The notes: generated by a model from the letters alone, not told the origin. Shown: positions 36,832 through 45,630, counted from the stretch's first letter. The stretch: 64,000 nt of DNA from JAJXWB01 sp037044955 (GCA_037044955.1 JBAOHX010000004.1:186001-250000), one strand, 5' to 3'. Translations and numbers: made by a program.

Positions 36832-38022
36832 ATGAAACTCACCCGTAGACACACGCTTGCCGCCGTCGCGCTTGCAGCCACCGCGCTTTCGCCCTTCGCG
36901 GCTCATGCGCAGGAAGTGGTGAAGATCGGCGTCATCCTGCCGATGACCGGCCCCTCGGCCTCCACCGGCCGCGAGATCGCCGCCGCCATCAAGCTCTTCC
37001 AGGAGCAGAAGGGCGACAAGGCGGGCGGCAAGAAGGTGGAAGTCATCATCAAGGACGACACCGCCGTCGCCGACATCACCAAGCGTCTCGCGCAGGAACT
37101 CGTCGTCAACGACAAGGTCGCCGTCATCGCCGGCTTCGGCCTCACGCCGCTCGCGCTCGCCGCCGCGCCCATCGCCACGCAGGCGAAGGTGCCGGAGATC
37201 GTGATGGCCGCAGGCACCGCGATCATCACCGAAGCCTCGCCCTATATCGTGCGCACGAGCTTCACCCTGCCGCAGAACACGCTGCCGATCGCCAAATGGG
37301 CGGTGAAGAACAACATCAAGAAGGTCGTCACGCTCGTCGCCGACTACGGCCCGGGTCTCGACGCTGAAAAGACGTTCGTCTCCACCATCAAGGAAGGCGG
37401 CGGCGAGGTTCTCGATTCCCTGCGCGCGCCGCTCAAGAATCCGGAATTCGCGCCCTTCCTGCAGAAGGCCAAGGACCTCAAGCCCGACGCGCTCTTCCTG
37501 TTCGTGCCGTCGGGCCAGGGCGCGGCGCTGATGAAGCAGGTGTCCGAGCGCGACTTCGCCAAGGCGGGCATCAAGGTGATCGGCACCGGCGACATCGTCG
37601 ACGACGAGCAGCTCAACGGCATGGGCGATCCCGTGCTCGGCATGATCACCTCGATGCACTATTCGGCCGCCCACGACTCGCCCGAGAACAAGGCCTATGT
37701 CGCGGCCTTCGAGAAGGCCAATCCCGGCCTGCGTCCGAACTTCATGTCGGTCGGCGGTTACGACGGCATGGCGCTGATCTACGCCGCGCTCGAAAAGACC
37801 AAGGGCGACACGGACGGAACCAAGCTGGTCGAAGCCATGAAGGGCATGGCCTGGACCAGCCCGCGCGGCCCGATCTCGATCGATCCCGAGACGCGCGACA
37901 TCATCCAGAACATTTACATCAGCAAGGTCGAGAAGAAGAACGGTCAGCTCTACAACGTCGAGTTCGACCTCATTCCGAACCTCAAGGATCCCTTCAAGGC
38001 GGCCAAGGCCGCCGCGAAGTAA
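36832..38022 (+). CDS. ABC transporter substrate-binding protein of the Liv-type operon
   Basis: 396 residues from ATG 36832, where CCGGAGGG gives a good ribosome site; upstream in-frame ATGs fall in a tandem repeat. Signal peptide MKLTRRHTLAAVALAATALS, cleaved after AAHA. LivK-like fold: VVKIGVILPMTGPSASTGRE, KKVEVIIKDDTAVADITKRL, VMAAGTAIITEASPYIVRTS, ALFLFVPSGQGAALMKQVSE. First gene of a five-gene importer. The exact ligand is uncertain; relatives bind branched-chain amino acids, amides or aromatic acids. Confidence 0.93.
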   Translation: MKLTRRHTLAAVALAATALSPFAAHAQEVVKIGVILPMTGPSASTGREIAAAIKLFQEQKGDKAGGKKVEVIIKDDTAVADITKRLAQELVVNDKVAVIAGFGLTPLALAAAPIATQAKVPEIVMAAGTAIITEASPYIVRTSFTLPQNTLPIAKWAVKNNIKKVVTLVADYGPGLDAEKTFVSTIKEGGGEVLDSLRAPLKNPEFAPFLQKAKDLKPDALFLFVPSGQGAALMKQVSERDFAKAGIKVIGTGDIVDDEQLNGMGDPVLGMITSMHYSAAHDSPENKAYVAAFEKANPGLRPNFMSVGGYDGMALIYAALEKTKGDTDGTKLVEAMKGMAWTSPRGPISIDPETRDIIQNIYISKVEKKNGQLYNVEFDLIPNLKDPFKAAKAAAK

Positions 38023-38044
38023 GTCTGAAAACGCGCTTCTCGCC

Positions 38045-38152
38045 GTCATTGCGAGGAGCTCCGGTGAAACCGCAACGCGGTTTCACCTGTAGCGACGAAG
38101 CAATCCAGAGCCGAGTTGCGGCCCTGGATTGCTTCGCTTCGCTCGCAATGAC
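38045..38152. repeat. Dispersed repeat between binding-protein and livH genes
   Basis: Bounded by GTCATTGCGAGGAGC and TCGCAATGAC, with hairpins GGTGAAACCGC/GCGGTTTCACC and GAAGCAATCCAG/CTGGATTGCTTC. It fills nearly the whole 38023-38166 gap. Directly after it comes GAAGGA, the apparent Shine-Dalgarno of livH. Confidence 0.9.
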
Positions 38153-38166
38153 GAAGGATGCTTCAC

Positions 38167-39048
38167 ATGTTGACGGTGCTTTTCGACGGCCTTGCCTACG
38201 GCATGTTGCTGTTCGTGCTGGCGGTGGGCCTGTCGATCACGCTCGGCCTCATGAACTTCATCAATCTCGCGCACGGCGCCTTCGCCATGGCGGGCGGCTA
38301 TATCGCCGTCGTGCTGATGCAGCGCTACGGCCTCTCGCTGTTCTGGGGCCTGCCGATCGCCTTCGTCGTCACGGGCGCCGCCGGCGCCTTTCTCGAGCGC
38401 ACGCTCTACGTGCGCCTCTACGACAAGCCGCATCTCGAACAGGTGATGTTCACGATCGGCCTCGTCTTCATGTCGGTCGCCGGCGTCGACTATTTCATGG
38501 GCGCGAGCCCGCAGATCGTGAACGTGCCGCAATCCCTCGAAGGCAGCCTTTCCGTCGGAAGCCTTTCGTTCAACAAATATCGCCTCTTCGTCATCGCCTT
38601 CTGCGCGATCCTGACCATCGCGCTTCAGCTCGGCCTGTCGAAGACGCGCTTCGGTTCGCGCCTGCGCGCCGCCGTCGACGACGCGCGCGTCGCGCGCGGT
38701 CTCGGCATCAACGTCACCACCATCTTTGCGCTGACATTCGCCTTCGGCTCCGGGCTTGCGGGTCTCGGCGGCGCGCTGGGCAGCGCGATCTTCAGCCTCG
38801 ATCCGCAATTCCCGCTGAAGTTCATGATCTACTTCCTCGTGGTGATCGCGGTTGGCGGCACCACGACGATCACCGGCCCGTTCTTCGCCTCGATCCTGCT
38901 CGGCGTCGCCGACGTCGCCGGCAAATATTACACCCCCACCATCGGCGGGCAGCAGATCCAGATCGGCGGCTTCGTCATCTACACCATCATGGTGCTCGTG
39001 CTGATCTTCAGGCCGCAGGGCTTGTTCGGTCGCGCGCCGGGCAAATGA
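38167..39048 (+). CDS. livH: Branched-chain amino acid-type ABC permease LivH
   Basis: 293 residues from ATG 38167 (MLTVLFDGLAYGMLLFVLAV), with GAAGGA 8 bases upstream; an in-frame ATG at 38158 lacks spacing to that site. About eight to nine hydrophobic helices. The LivH EAA-type loop region reads DDARVARGLGINVTTIFALT, and early motif GLSITLGLMNFINLAHGAFA is characteristic. It forms the inner-membrane channel with LivM. Confidence 0.94.
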   Translation: MLTVLFDGLAYGMLLFVLAVGLSITLGLMNFINLAHGAFAMAGGYIAVVLMQRYGLSLFWGLPIAFVVTGAAGAFLERTLYVRLYDKPHLEQVMFTIGLVFMSVAGVDYFMGASPQIVNVPQSLEGSLSVGSLSFNKYRLFVIAFCAILTIALQLGLSKTRFGSRLRAAVDDARVARGLGINVTTIFALTFAFGSGLAGLGGALGSAIFSLDPQFPLKFMIYFLVVIAVGGTTTITGPFFASILLGVADVAGKYYTPTIGGQQIQIGGFVIYTIMVLVLIFRPQGLFGRAPGK

Positions 39049-39069
39049 TCGTATGCGAGTGAGACGCTC

Positions 39070-40107
39070 ATGATCGACACCGCCGTACATGCGAGCCAGG
39101 GCGGCGAAAGCCGTGCGATGGCCTACTTTCGCGAGCGCGCGAAATGGCGCTGGCCGGAATTCGTGCTGTGGATCGCAGCCTTCGCGCTCGCCTTCGTGAT
39201 GCCGCGCCATGCGCTTCTATTCAATGAAATCGCCATCTGGGCTCTCTTCGCCCTGTCCCTCGATATCGTGCTGGGCTACGCCGGCATCGTCTCGCTCGGC
39301 CACGGCGCCTTTTTCGGACTGGGCGCCTATGTCGCGGGCCTGCTCGCCAAGGCCGGCGCGGGGGCAGGCCTCCTCAGCGATCCGACCTTCGGCCTCCTCG
39401 CCGCGGCGCTGGTCTGCGCCGTCGTCGGCTACATCACGAGTTTCCTCGTGCTGCGCGGCGCCGATCTCACGCGCCTGATGGTCACGCTCGGCGTCGCGCT
39501 GATCTTCGGCGAACTCGCCAACCGCATGGCCTGGCTCACCGGCGGCGCCGACGGGCTGCAAGGCGTCGCGCCCGGCAAGATTCTCGGCCTCGTCGAATTC
39601 AACTTCATGCATCCGGAATACGCGTACCTCTATTCGATCTCGGTCCTGTTCGCGCTCTTCATCGTCGCGCGAAAAGTCATCAACTCGCCCTTCGGCGTGT
39701 CGCTGCGCGCCATCAAGGGCAATGCGCTGCGCGCCGGCGCCATCGGCATCGACGTCAACCGCCGCCTCAACGGCGCCTACACGATGGGCGCGGCCTATGC
39801 GGGCGTCGCCGGCGCGCTGCTGGCGCAGACCACCGCCTTCGTCTCGCTCGACGTGCTGGATTTCCATCGCTCGGCCGATGTCATGCTGATCGTCATCTTC
39901 GGCGGCGTCGGCACGCTCTACGGCGCGGTCATCGGCGCGGCGGCCTTCAAGGTCCTGTACGACCTGCTCGCCGCCGCCACGCCGCAATACTGGCCGTTCT
40001 GGCTCGGCCTCATCCTCGTGCTGCTCGTGCTGTTCGTGCGCGGCGGCATCATGGGCCTGCTGACCGGCGTCTATGCCCGCCTGACCGGCAAGGGAGGCGC
40101 GGCATGA
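39070..40107 (+). CDS. livM: Branched-chain amino acid-type ABC permease LivM
   Basis: 345 residues. LivM signature LDIVLGYAGIVSLGHGAFFG is followed by about eight to ten transmembrane helices and the cytoplasmic loop SPFGVSLRAIKGNALRAGAI that contacts the ATPases. A 40-residue hydrophilic N-terminal extension precedes the first helix. Its stop overlaps the livG start by ATGA, so translation is coupled. Confidence 0.94.
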   Translation: MIDTAVHASQGGESRAMAYFRERAKWRWPEFVLWIAAFALAFVMPRHALLFNEIAIWALFALSLDIVLGYAGIVSLGHGAFFGLGAYVAGLLAKAGAGAGLLSDPTFGLLAAALVCAVVGYITSFLVLRGADLTRLMVTLGVALIFGELANRMAWLTGGADGLQGVAPGKILGLVEFNFMHPEYAYLYSISVLFALFIVARKVINSPFGVSLRAIKGNALRAGAIGIDVNRRLNGAYTMGAAYAGVAGALLAQTTAFVSLDVLDFHRSADVMLIVIFGGVGTLYGAVIGAAAFKVLYDLLAAATPQYWPFWLGLILVLLVLFVRGGIMGLLTGVYARLTGKGGAA

Positions 40108-40931
40108 CCGCCGTTCTCGCCACCAAGAATCTGGTGCGTCGCTTCGGCGGCCTCGTCGCCACCAACGATGTCACCTTCTCGCTGCCGGCTGGCGCGCGTC
40201 ACGCGCTGATCGGCCCGAACGGCGCCGGCAAGACGACCTTCGTCAACCTCCTGTCGGGCGTTCTCGCGCCGACCGCCGGCCAGGTCTTCCTCGACGGGCA
40301 GGACGTCAGCGACTGGCCGGTGTTCAAGCGCGCGCGCGCCGGTCTGTCGCGCACCTTCCAGATCAACCAGCTCTTCGCCGATTTCACGCCGCTCGAGACG
40401 ATCGGCCTCGCTCTGTCCGAAGCCCATGCCGAAGGCGCGGAATTCTGGCGCCGCGCCGGCACCAGCCGCGCCGTCGTGGACGAGGCCGTCGCGATTCTCG
40501 AGCAGCTCGACCTCGGCGACGTCATGGAGCATCGCGTCGGCTCGCTGCCCTACGGCAAGCAGCGCCTGCTGGAAATCGCCATCGCCGTCGCGCCGAAGCC
40601 GAAGGTGCTGTTGCTCGACGAGCCCGCGGCCGGCGTGCCGGAAGGCGAGCGCGAGCAGATCCTCGAGATCGTCGAAGCCCTGCCGAAGGAAATGGCGCTC
40701 GTGCTGATCGAGCACGACATGGACCTCGTCTTCCGCTTCGCCAAGACGATCTCCGTGCTCGTGCAGGGCGCGCTTTTCGTCGAAGGCCCCGCGAGCGAAG
40801 TCGCGCGCGATCCTCGCGTGCGACAGGTCTATCTCGGCGAAAGCGAGATCGAGCAACATCTGGATACGCCGCCGCCAGGCGGCGCAGGACATGGACATGC
40901 CGGCGAAGCCGGCAAGGGAGGCGCGGCATGA
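40104..40931 (+). CDS. livG: Liv-type ABC transporter ATP-binding protein LivG
   Basis: 275 residues. Walker A LIGPNGAGKTTFVNLLSG, Q-loop FQINQLFADFTPLETIG, ABC signature region degenerate but present as LPYGKQRLLEIAIAVAPKPK, Walker B VLLLDEPAAGVPEGE, switch His in LIEHDMDLVFRFA. The C-terminal tail is longer than usual and Gly/His-rich (PPPGGAGHGHAGEAGKGGAA). Overlaps livF by ATGA. Confidence 0.94.
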   Translation: MTAVLATKNLVRRFGGLVATNDVTFSLPAGARHALIGPNGAGKTTFVNLLSGVLAPTAGQVFLDGQDVSDWPVFKRARAGLSRTFQINQLFADFTPLETIGLALSEAHAEGAEFWRRAGTSRAVVDEAVAILEQLDLGDVMEHRVGSLPYGKQRLLEIAIAVAPKPKVLLLDEPAAGVPEGEREQILEIVEALPKEMALVLIEHDMDLVFRFAKTISVLVQGALFVEGPASEVARDPRVRQVYLGESEIEQHLDTPPPGGAGHGHAGEAGKGGAA

Positions 40932-41638
40932 GCGACCTGCTGCGCATCGAGAAACTGACGGCGGGCTACGGCGAAGCCATCGTCCTGTCCGATCTCAATT
41001 TCACGCTGGGCCAGGGCGAGGCGCTGGCGCTGCTCGGCCGCAACGGCGCCGGCAAGACGACGCTGCTCAACACGATCGTCGGCCTCACGCGCCGCCGCGC
41101 CGGCACGATCACGCTCGGCGGCCGCGACGTCACCGCGCTGCGGCCCGATCAGCGCGCCAACGCCGGCGTCGGCTGGGTGCCGCAGGAGCGCAACATTTTC
41201 CGTTCGCTCACCGTCGAGGAAAACCTCACGGCGGTCGCGCGCCCCGGCAAGTTCGATGTCGAGCGCATCTACGCCATGTTCCCGCGTCTCGCCGAGCGGC
41301 GCGCCAACATGGGCAACCAGCTTTCGGGCGGCGAACAGCAGATGCTGGCGGTCGGCCGCGCGCTCGTGCTCAATCCGCAGGCGCTTCTGCTCGACGAGCC
41401 GCTCGAGGGTCTCGCGCCGATCATCGTCGACGAATTGCTGGCGGCCCTGCGCAAGATCATCAACGAGGAGAAGATGGCGGTCATTCTCGTGGAGCAGAGC
41501 GCGCGCAAGATATTGCCGCTGACCGACCGCGCCATAATTCTGGAGCGCGGCGGGATCGCCTGGACAGGCTCGAGCGCGGCGCTTCTGGAAGACAAGGACG
41601 CGCTTGCCACTCTGCTCGCGGTGGCGGAAAAGAAATAG
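40928..41638 (+). CDS. livF: Liv-type ABC transporter ATP-binding protein LivF
   Basis: 236 residues. Walker A LLGRNGAGKTTLLNTIVG, Q-loop VPQERNIFRSLTVEENL, signature NQLSGGEQQMLAVGRAL, Walker B ALLLDEPLEGLAPIIVDEL and His loop variant VEQSARKI, in which Gln replaces the usual His, as is common in LivF. Completes the importer; the last ATPase of the five-gene set. Confidence 0.94.
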   Translation: MSDLLRIEKLTAGYGEAIVLSDLNFTLGQGEALALLGRNGAGKTTLLNTIVGLTRRRAGTITLGGRDVTALRPDQRANAGVGWVPQERNIFRSLTVEENLTAVARPGKFDVERIYAMFPRLAERRANMGNQLSGGEQQMLAVGRALVLNPQALLLDEPLEGLAPIIVDELLAALRKIINEEKMAVILVEQSARKILPLTDRAIILERGGIAWTGSSAALLEDKDALATLLAVAEKK

Positions 41639-41671
41639 GGCCGAAGGCTTCAGATTCTGGAAGGAACCGCC

Positions 41672-42775
41672 ATGTCGATACGTCCCCCGTTCCGCGCCGA
41701 CCAGGTCGGCTCGCTGCTGCGCTCCGCGCCGCTCAAGGCTGCGCGCGACAAGCGCGTGCATGGCGACATCTCGGTCGCCGAACTCGAGGCGATCGAGGAC
41801 GAGGAAATCAGGAAGCTCATCGCCAAACAGGAGGCGATCGGGCTGGAAGGCATCACCGACGGCGAATATCGCCGCTCCTGGTGGCACTACGACTTCCTGT
41901 GGAATCTCGACGGCGTCGAGCGCATCGCGGTCGAGCAGGGCATCCAGTTCGCGGGCGTGCAGACCAAGGCGGAAGCGCCGCACGTGATGAGCAAGATCGG
42001 CTTTACCGGCCATCCCTTCGTCGATCACTTCAAGTTCCTGAAGGCCAACACGAAGAAGACGGCGAAGCAGACGATCCCCTCGCCCTCCATGCTGCACTAT
42101 CGCGGCGGCCGGAAGCTCATCAACATGGGCGTCTATCCGGATATGAACGATTTCTATCACGACCTCGGCGCCGCCTACGGCAAGGCGGTGAAGGCGTTCG
42201 GCGACGCCGGCTGTACCTACTTGCAGCTCGACGACGTCTCCTTCGCCTATCTCTGCGATCCCGAGCAGCGCAAGATGCTGAAGGACCGTGGCGACGATCC
42301 GGACAAGCAGCCCGGCATCTACGCCGGCATGATCAACAAGGCGCTGGAATCCAAGCCCGCCGGCATGACCGTGTCGATGCATTTGTGCCGCGGCAATTTC
42401 CGTTCGACCTTCGTGGCGTCGGGCGGCTACGAGCCGATCGCCGACCTGCTGTTCAATCAGGTCGGCGTCGACGCCTATTTCATGGAATGGGATTCAGATC
42501 GCGCCGGCGGTTTCGAGCCGCTGCGTTTCCTGCCCAAGGGCAAGGCGGTCGTGCTCGGTCTCGTCACGTCGAAGACCGGCGTGCTGGAAAAGAAGGACGA
42601 CATCAAGCGCCGCATCGACGAGGCGGCGAAACATGCGCCGCTCGAACAGCTTTGTCTGTCCGCGCAATGCGGATTCGCCTCGACCGAGGAAGGCAACACG
42701 CTGGCCGAGGACGAACAGTGGAGGAAGCTCGAACTGATCGTCGAGATCGCGCGCGAGGTCTGGGGCAAGGTCTGA
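41672..42775 (+). CDS. MetE C-terminal-like (YxjG family) cobalamin-independent methyltransferase
   Basis: 367 residues, beginning 33 bp after livF. FRADQVGSLLRSAPLKAARD and EGITDGEYRRSWWHYDFLW are the standard N-terminal motifs of stand-alone MetE catalytic-domain proteins. Zinc-ligand candidates occur in order: MHLCRGNFRS (His, Cys), MEWDSDRAG (Glu) and SAQCGFASTEEGN (Cys). Methionine synthases of this type move a methyl group from folate to homocysteine, but short YxjG proteins lack the N-terminal folate half and may use other methyl donors. Linkage to the importer suggests action on an imported sulfur or methoxy compound. A terminator follows. Confidence 0.88.
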   Translation: MSIRPPFRADQVGSLLRSAPLKAARDKRVHGDISVAELEAIEDEEIRKLIAKQEAIGLEGITDGEYRRSWWHYDFLWNLDGVERIAVEQGIQFAGVQTKAEAPHVMSKIGFTGHPFVDHFKFLKANTKKTAKQTIPSPSMLHYRGGRKLINMGVYPDMNDFYHDLGAAYGKAVKAFGDAGCTYLQLDDVSFAYLCDPEQRKMLKDRGDDPDKQPGIYAGMINKALESKPAGMTVSMHLCRGNFRSTFVASGGYEPIADLLFNQVGVDAYFMEWDSDRAGGFEPLRFLPKGKAVVLGLVTSKTGVLEKKDDIKRRIDEAAKHAPLEQLCLSAQCGFASTEEGNTLAEDEQWRKLELIVEIAREVWGKV

Positions 42776-42797
42776 TTCACGCGGACAAATCCGCGAC

Positions 42798-42830
42798 GAA
42801 AGCCGGAGGCGCGACCCGCTTCCGGCTTTC
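42798..42830 (+). terminator. Hairpin terminator of the Liv-MetE-like operon
   Basis: Perfect 10-bp stem GAAAGCCGGA (42798-42807) / TCCGGCTTTC (42821-42830) with a 13-base loop, followed by TTGCG. It lies 23 bp after the last stop codon of the operon. The following T-run is short, so termination may be only partial. Confidence 0.65.
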
Positions 42831-42854
42831 TTGCGTCTGATATGTGGACGCCCT

Positions 42855-43073
42855 TCAGCGCCTACTTCGGCCCTTGAACAGAATAGGCTCGCCCAGAACC
42901 CCGGCAGCGGCCGAGGTCGCATCCTCGAACGAAGCGGCGGGCCGCGACGGCCGATGGCCGACCGACCAGCGCCATTCGCCGTCGAGGCCCCAGACGATGC
43001 CGATGCGGTCTCCGCCGCCATCCTTGATCCAGAAAAGACTTTGCGCATCGAGCGCGCGTTCGAGCTTCGCCAT
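42855..43073 (-). CDS. Small conserved protein, paralogue 1 (72 residues)
   Basis: Start ATG 43073 with AAAGGAG upstream. MAKLERALDAQSLFWIKDGG then GDRIGIVWGLDGEWRWSVGH. It is clearly paralogous to the gene just upstream on the same strand (43168-43392): the shared core is A-L-x-A-x-S-L-x-W, K-D-x-x-G-D-R-I-G-I-V-W-G-L-D-G, W-R-W and V-G-H. Soluble, no signal peptide, Trp-rich. I do not recognise a family or function. Confidence 0.75.
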   Translation of the reverse strand: MAKLERALDAQSLFWIKDGGGDRIGIVWGLDGEWRWSVGHRPSRPAASFEDATSAAAGVLGEPILFKGRSRR

Positions 43074-43167
43074 GACCCGCTCCTTTCGGTCGCACGGGCC
43101 TTGAGCGCGGCGACGACGTGATGCGGATATAACTCTTGTTCGCAACGGGCGTTCCGCTGCGCCGCGC

Positions 43168-43392
43168 TCAGGCGGCGCGCGACTGACGCTGGCGCACGCG
43201 CACGGCAACGCCGAGCGCGGCTTCGACGGCCTGTCTTGCCGCATCGAACGACTCGACCTCGCGCGAATCGGCATGTCCCACCGTCCAGCGCCACGCGCCG
43301 TCGAGGCCCCAGACGATGCCGATGCGGTCGCCTTCTTCGTCTTTCACCCAGTAGAGGCTGTGGGCATTGAGCGCGCGTTCGATCGTCGCCAT
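43168..43392 (-). CDS. Small conserved protein, paralogue 2 (74 residues)
   Basis: Start ATG 43392 with CCGGAGG upstream. MATIERALNAHSLYWVKDEE then GDRIGIVWGLDGAWRWTVGH, followed by a basic C-terminus VRVRQRQSRAA. It lies 94 bp upstream of paralogue 1 and is probably co-transcribed with it. The conserved N-terminal 45 residues and diverging tails mark a tandem duplication kept under selection. Function unknown. Confidence 0.75.
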   Translation of the reverse strand: MATIERALNAHSLYWVKDEEGDRIGIVWGLDGAWRWTVGHADSREVESFDAARQAVEAALGVAVRVRQRQSRAA

Positions 43393-43560
43393 CGGGACCT
43401 CCGGCAGCGGGCTGTCTGGACCGGAACGCCGGCCGCCCGCTAATGTCGAGACGAGGCTAGGCGCGAGCCATTACGGCGCGCTTTGCGGAAAATGAGCAAA
43501 GCGCGTTAACGCGTGTTGAGGTTGATGCGGCCTTTCCGGCCGCGCGAGAGAGGAGCAGCA

Positions 43561-43962
43561 GTGAAGATCGCCGACATATTCGGAGCGGACATTCCCTTCG
43601 TGGGCTTCTGCGGCATCGAGCCGATCGAAAGCGGCGGCGGCCGCTCGCGTCTCGAGGTGACGGTCGAGCGCCATCACGCCAACCAGATGGGCGTGGCCCA
43701 CGGCGGCCTGCTGATGACGCTGCTGGACGTCTGCATGGGCTCGGCCGCGCGCTCGGCCGTCGGCTCCAACGTCATCACCGTCGACATGCAGACGGCCTTC
43801 ACCGCGCCCGCGACAGGCCGCCTCGTCGGGCAGGGCAGGGTGGTGCGCGCCGGCAAGTCGCTGGTCTTCGTGGAAGCCGAAATCACCAATGCCGAAGGCG
43901 ATATCGTCTGCCGTGGAACTTCGGTCTTCAAGACCGCCAAGCCGCCGCCATCAGCGAAATAG
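43561..43962 (+). CDS. PaaI-like hotdog-fold thioesterase
   Basis: 133 residues from GTG 43561 with GAGGAG at the right distance; an upstream TTG at 43513 is less likely. The hotdog signature is VERHHANQMGVAHGGLLMTL followed by LDVCMGSAARSA. ITVDMQTAFTAPATGRLVGQ and VEAEITNAEGDIVCRGTSVF complete the fold. Such enzymes hydrolyse aromatic or fatty acyl-CoA thioesters in the cytoplasm. It is 41 bp upstream of meaB. Confidence 0.88.
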   Translation: MKIADIFGADIPFVGFCGIEPIESGGGRSRLEVTVERHHANQMGVAHGGLLMTLLDVCMGSAARSAVGSNVITVDMQTAFTAPATGRLVGQGRVVRAGKSLVFVEAEITNAEGDIVCRGTSVFKTAKPPPSAK

Positions 43963-44003
43963 GGGCGTTTCGCAACTGCGAAGCGATCCGCTATATACAT
44001 GTC

Positions 44004-45005
44004 ATGAATTTGTCTGCCCCGCGCGCCCGCGAGCGCCCCGTCGAGGAGCTGGCCGAGCGCGTGCTGGCCGGCGACCGCGCCTCGCTCGCGCGCGCCATCA
44101 CGCTCATCGAAAGCCGCCGGCCGGACCATCGCGCGCAGGCGGGCGCGCTGCTGCAACGTCTGCTTCCCGCTACCGGCGGCGCGATCCGCGTCGGCGTCAC
44201 CGGCGTGCCCGGCGTCGGCAAGTCGACCACCATCGACACGCTCGGCTCCAATCTCACCGCGGCCGGCCACAAGGTCGCGGTGCTCGCCGTCGATCCCTCG
44301 TCCTCGCGCACCGGCGGCTCGATCCTCGGCGACAAGACGCGCATGGCGCAATTGTCGGCCGATCGCAACGCCTTCATCCGCCCGTCGCCTTCGTCGGGCA
44401 CGCTCGGCGGCGTCGCCGCGCGCACGCGCGAAACCATGCTGGTGTGCGAGGCCGCGGGCTTCGACGTCGTGCTGGTCGAGACAGTGGGCATCGGCCAGTC
44501 CGAGACGGTCGTCGCCGACATGACCGATTTCTTCCTCGTGCTGATGCTGCCGGGCGCCGGCGACGAATTGCAGGGCATCAAGAAGGGCGTGCTCGAAATC
44601 GCCGACATGATCGCCATCAACAAGTCGGACGGCGCAAACCGCGCGCGCGCGGAATCCGCCGCTGCCGAATATCTGGCGGCGCTGCACATCCTCCAGCCCT
44701 CGTCCTCCGTGTGGCGGCCGCCGGTCGTGCTCATTTCCGGCCTCGCCAACGAGGGCCTTCAGGACATGTGGGCGCGTGTCGAGGATCATCGGCTGAAGAC
44801 GAAGAAGGCCGGCGAATTCGACGCGCGGCGCCGCGCGCAGCAGGTCAAGTGGATGTGGTCGATGCTGGAGGAGCGACTGCTGTCGCGCCTGCGCACCGAC
44901 GCCAAGGTGAAGTCGCGCCTGCCTGCGCTGGAGCGCGCGGTCGCCGACGGCGCGCTGGCGCCGACGCTGGCGGTCGACGAGATCGCCGCGCTGCTCGGCG
45001 TATGA
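44004..45005 (+). CDS. meaB: Methylmalonyl-CoA mutase-associated GTPase MeaB
   Basis: 333 residues. G3E GTPase motifs: Walker A VGVTGVPGVGKSTTIDTLG, AVDPSSSRTGGSILGDKTRM, Walker B VVLVETVGIGQSE and base-recognition AINKSDG. PSPSSGTLGGVAARTRE is specific to the ArgK/MeaB group. MeaB protects and reloads the adenosylcobalamin cofactor of methylmalonyl-CoA mutase, whose two subunit genes are at 51-53.2 and 57.8-59.6 kb. Followed after 1 bp by pcp. Confidence 0.94.
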   Translation: MNLSAPRARERPVEELAERVLAGDRASLARAITLIESRRPDHRAQAGALLQRLLPATGGAIRVGVTGVPGVGKSTTIDTLGSNLTAAGHKVAVLAVDPSSSRTGGSILGDKTRMAQLSADRNAFIRPSPSSGTLGGVAARTRETMLVCEAAGFDVVLVETVGIGQSETVVADMTDFFLVLMLPGAGDELQGIKKGVLEIADMIAINKSDGANRARAESAAAEYLAALHILQPSSSVWRPPVVLISGLANEGLQDMWARVEDHRLKTKKAGEFDARRRAQQVKWMWSMLEERLLSRLRTDAKVKSRLPALERAVADGALAPTLAVDEIAALLGV

Positions 45006-45006
45006 C

Positions 45007-45630
45007 ATGCCGACGCTGCTCGTCACCGCCTTCGGCGCATTCCCCGGCGCGCCCTCCAATCCGAGCGCGGACATCGTCGCCGATCTCGAGCGCTTCTGGC
45101 GCGGCCGTTTTTCACGCGTGGGCGTGAAGTTGGTGACGGCGGTCCTGCCGGTCGTTCATGCGGTCGCGCCCCTGATCGACAAGCTCGTCGCGTGCGAGAA
45201 ACCCGACGCCGTCGTGCATCTCGGCCTCGCCGCGCGCCGTCGCGGCGTCAGCGTCGAATCTCGCGCGAGAAACGTCGTCACGACGCTGAAACCCGATGCG
45301 CGCGGCGCGTTCGCAGGCTCCCGCGCGCATCGCGCGCAGGCCTGCGCCGCGATGCGCACGGACTGGAACGCGCCGCGCCTCGTCGCGGCCTTGCGCGAGG
45401 CTGGCGTCGATGCGGCCGTGTCGAACGACGCCGGCGATTATGTCTGCAACGCCGCGCTCTGGCGCTCGCTCGAATCGGGCGCGGCGCCGGCCGTCTTCAT
45501 CCATGTGCCGAAAAAAAGCCGTGTGCGGCCCGCAGATATGGCGCGCGCGCTGGCTGGCGTCCTGCCCGCCATGACGCTGCGACTTGCTCGCCGTGGCGCG
45601 CAGACGCGCGACAGCTTGGGAAAACAATGA
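45007..45630 (+). CDS. pcp: Pyroglutamyl-peptidase I-like cysteine peptidase
   Basis: 207 residues. Family motifs include LLVTAFGAFPGAPSNPSADI, VVHLGLAARRRGVSVESRAR (catalytic Glu), SNDAGDYVCNAALWRSLESG (nucleophile Cys) and AVFIHVPKKS (His). Pcp removes N-terminal pyroglutamate from peptides in the cytoplasm. The triad is intact, although the sequence is more divergent than typical Pcp. It overlaps the TerC gene by ATGA. Confidence 0.88.
   Translation: MPTLLVTAFGAFPGAPSNPSADIVADLERFWRGRFSRVGVKLVTAVLPVVHAVAPLIDKLVACEKPDAVVHLGLAARRRGVSVESRARNVVTTLKPDARGAFAGSRAHRAQACAAMRTDWNAPRLVAALREAGVDAAVSNDAGDYVCNAALWRSLESGAAPAVFIHVPKKSRVRPADMARALAGVLPAMTLRLARRGAQTRDSLGKQ

Noticed and set aside
38158..38166. 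ATG at 38158 as the livH start
   Set aside because: It abuts GAAGG with no spacing for a ribosome site; ATG 38167 has proper spacing and matches the family N-terminus.
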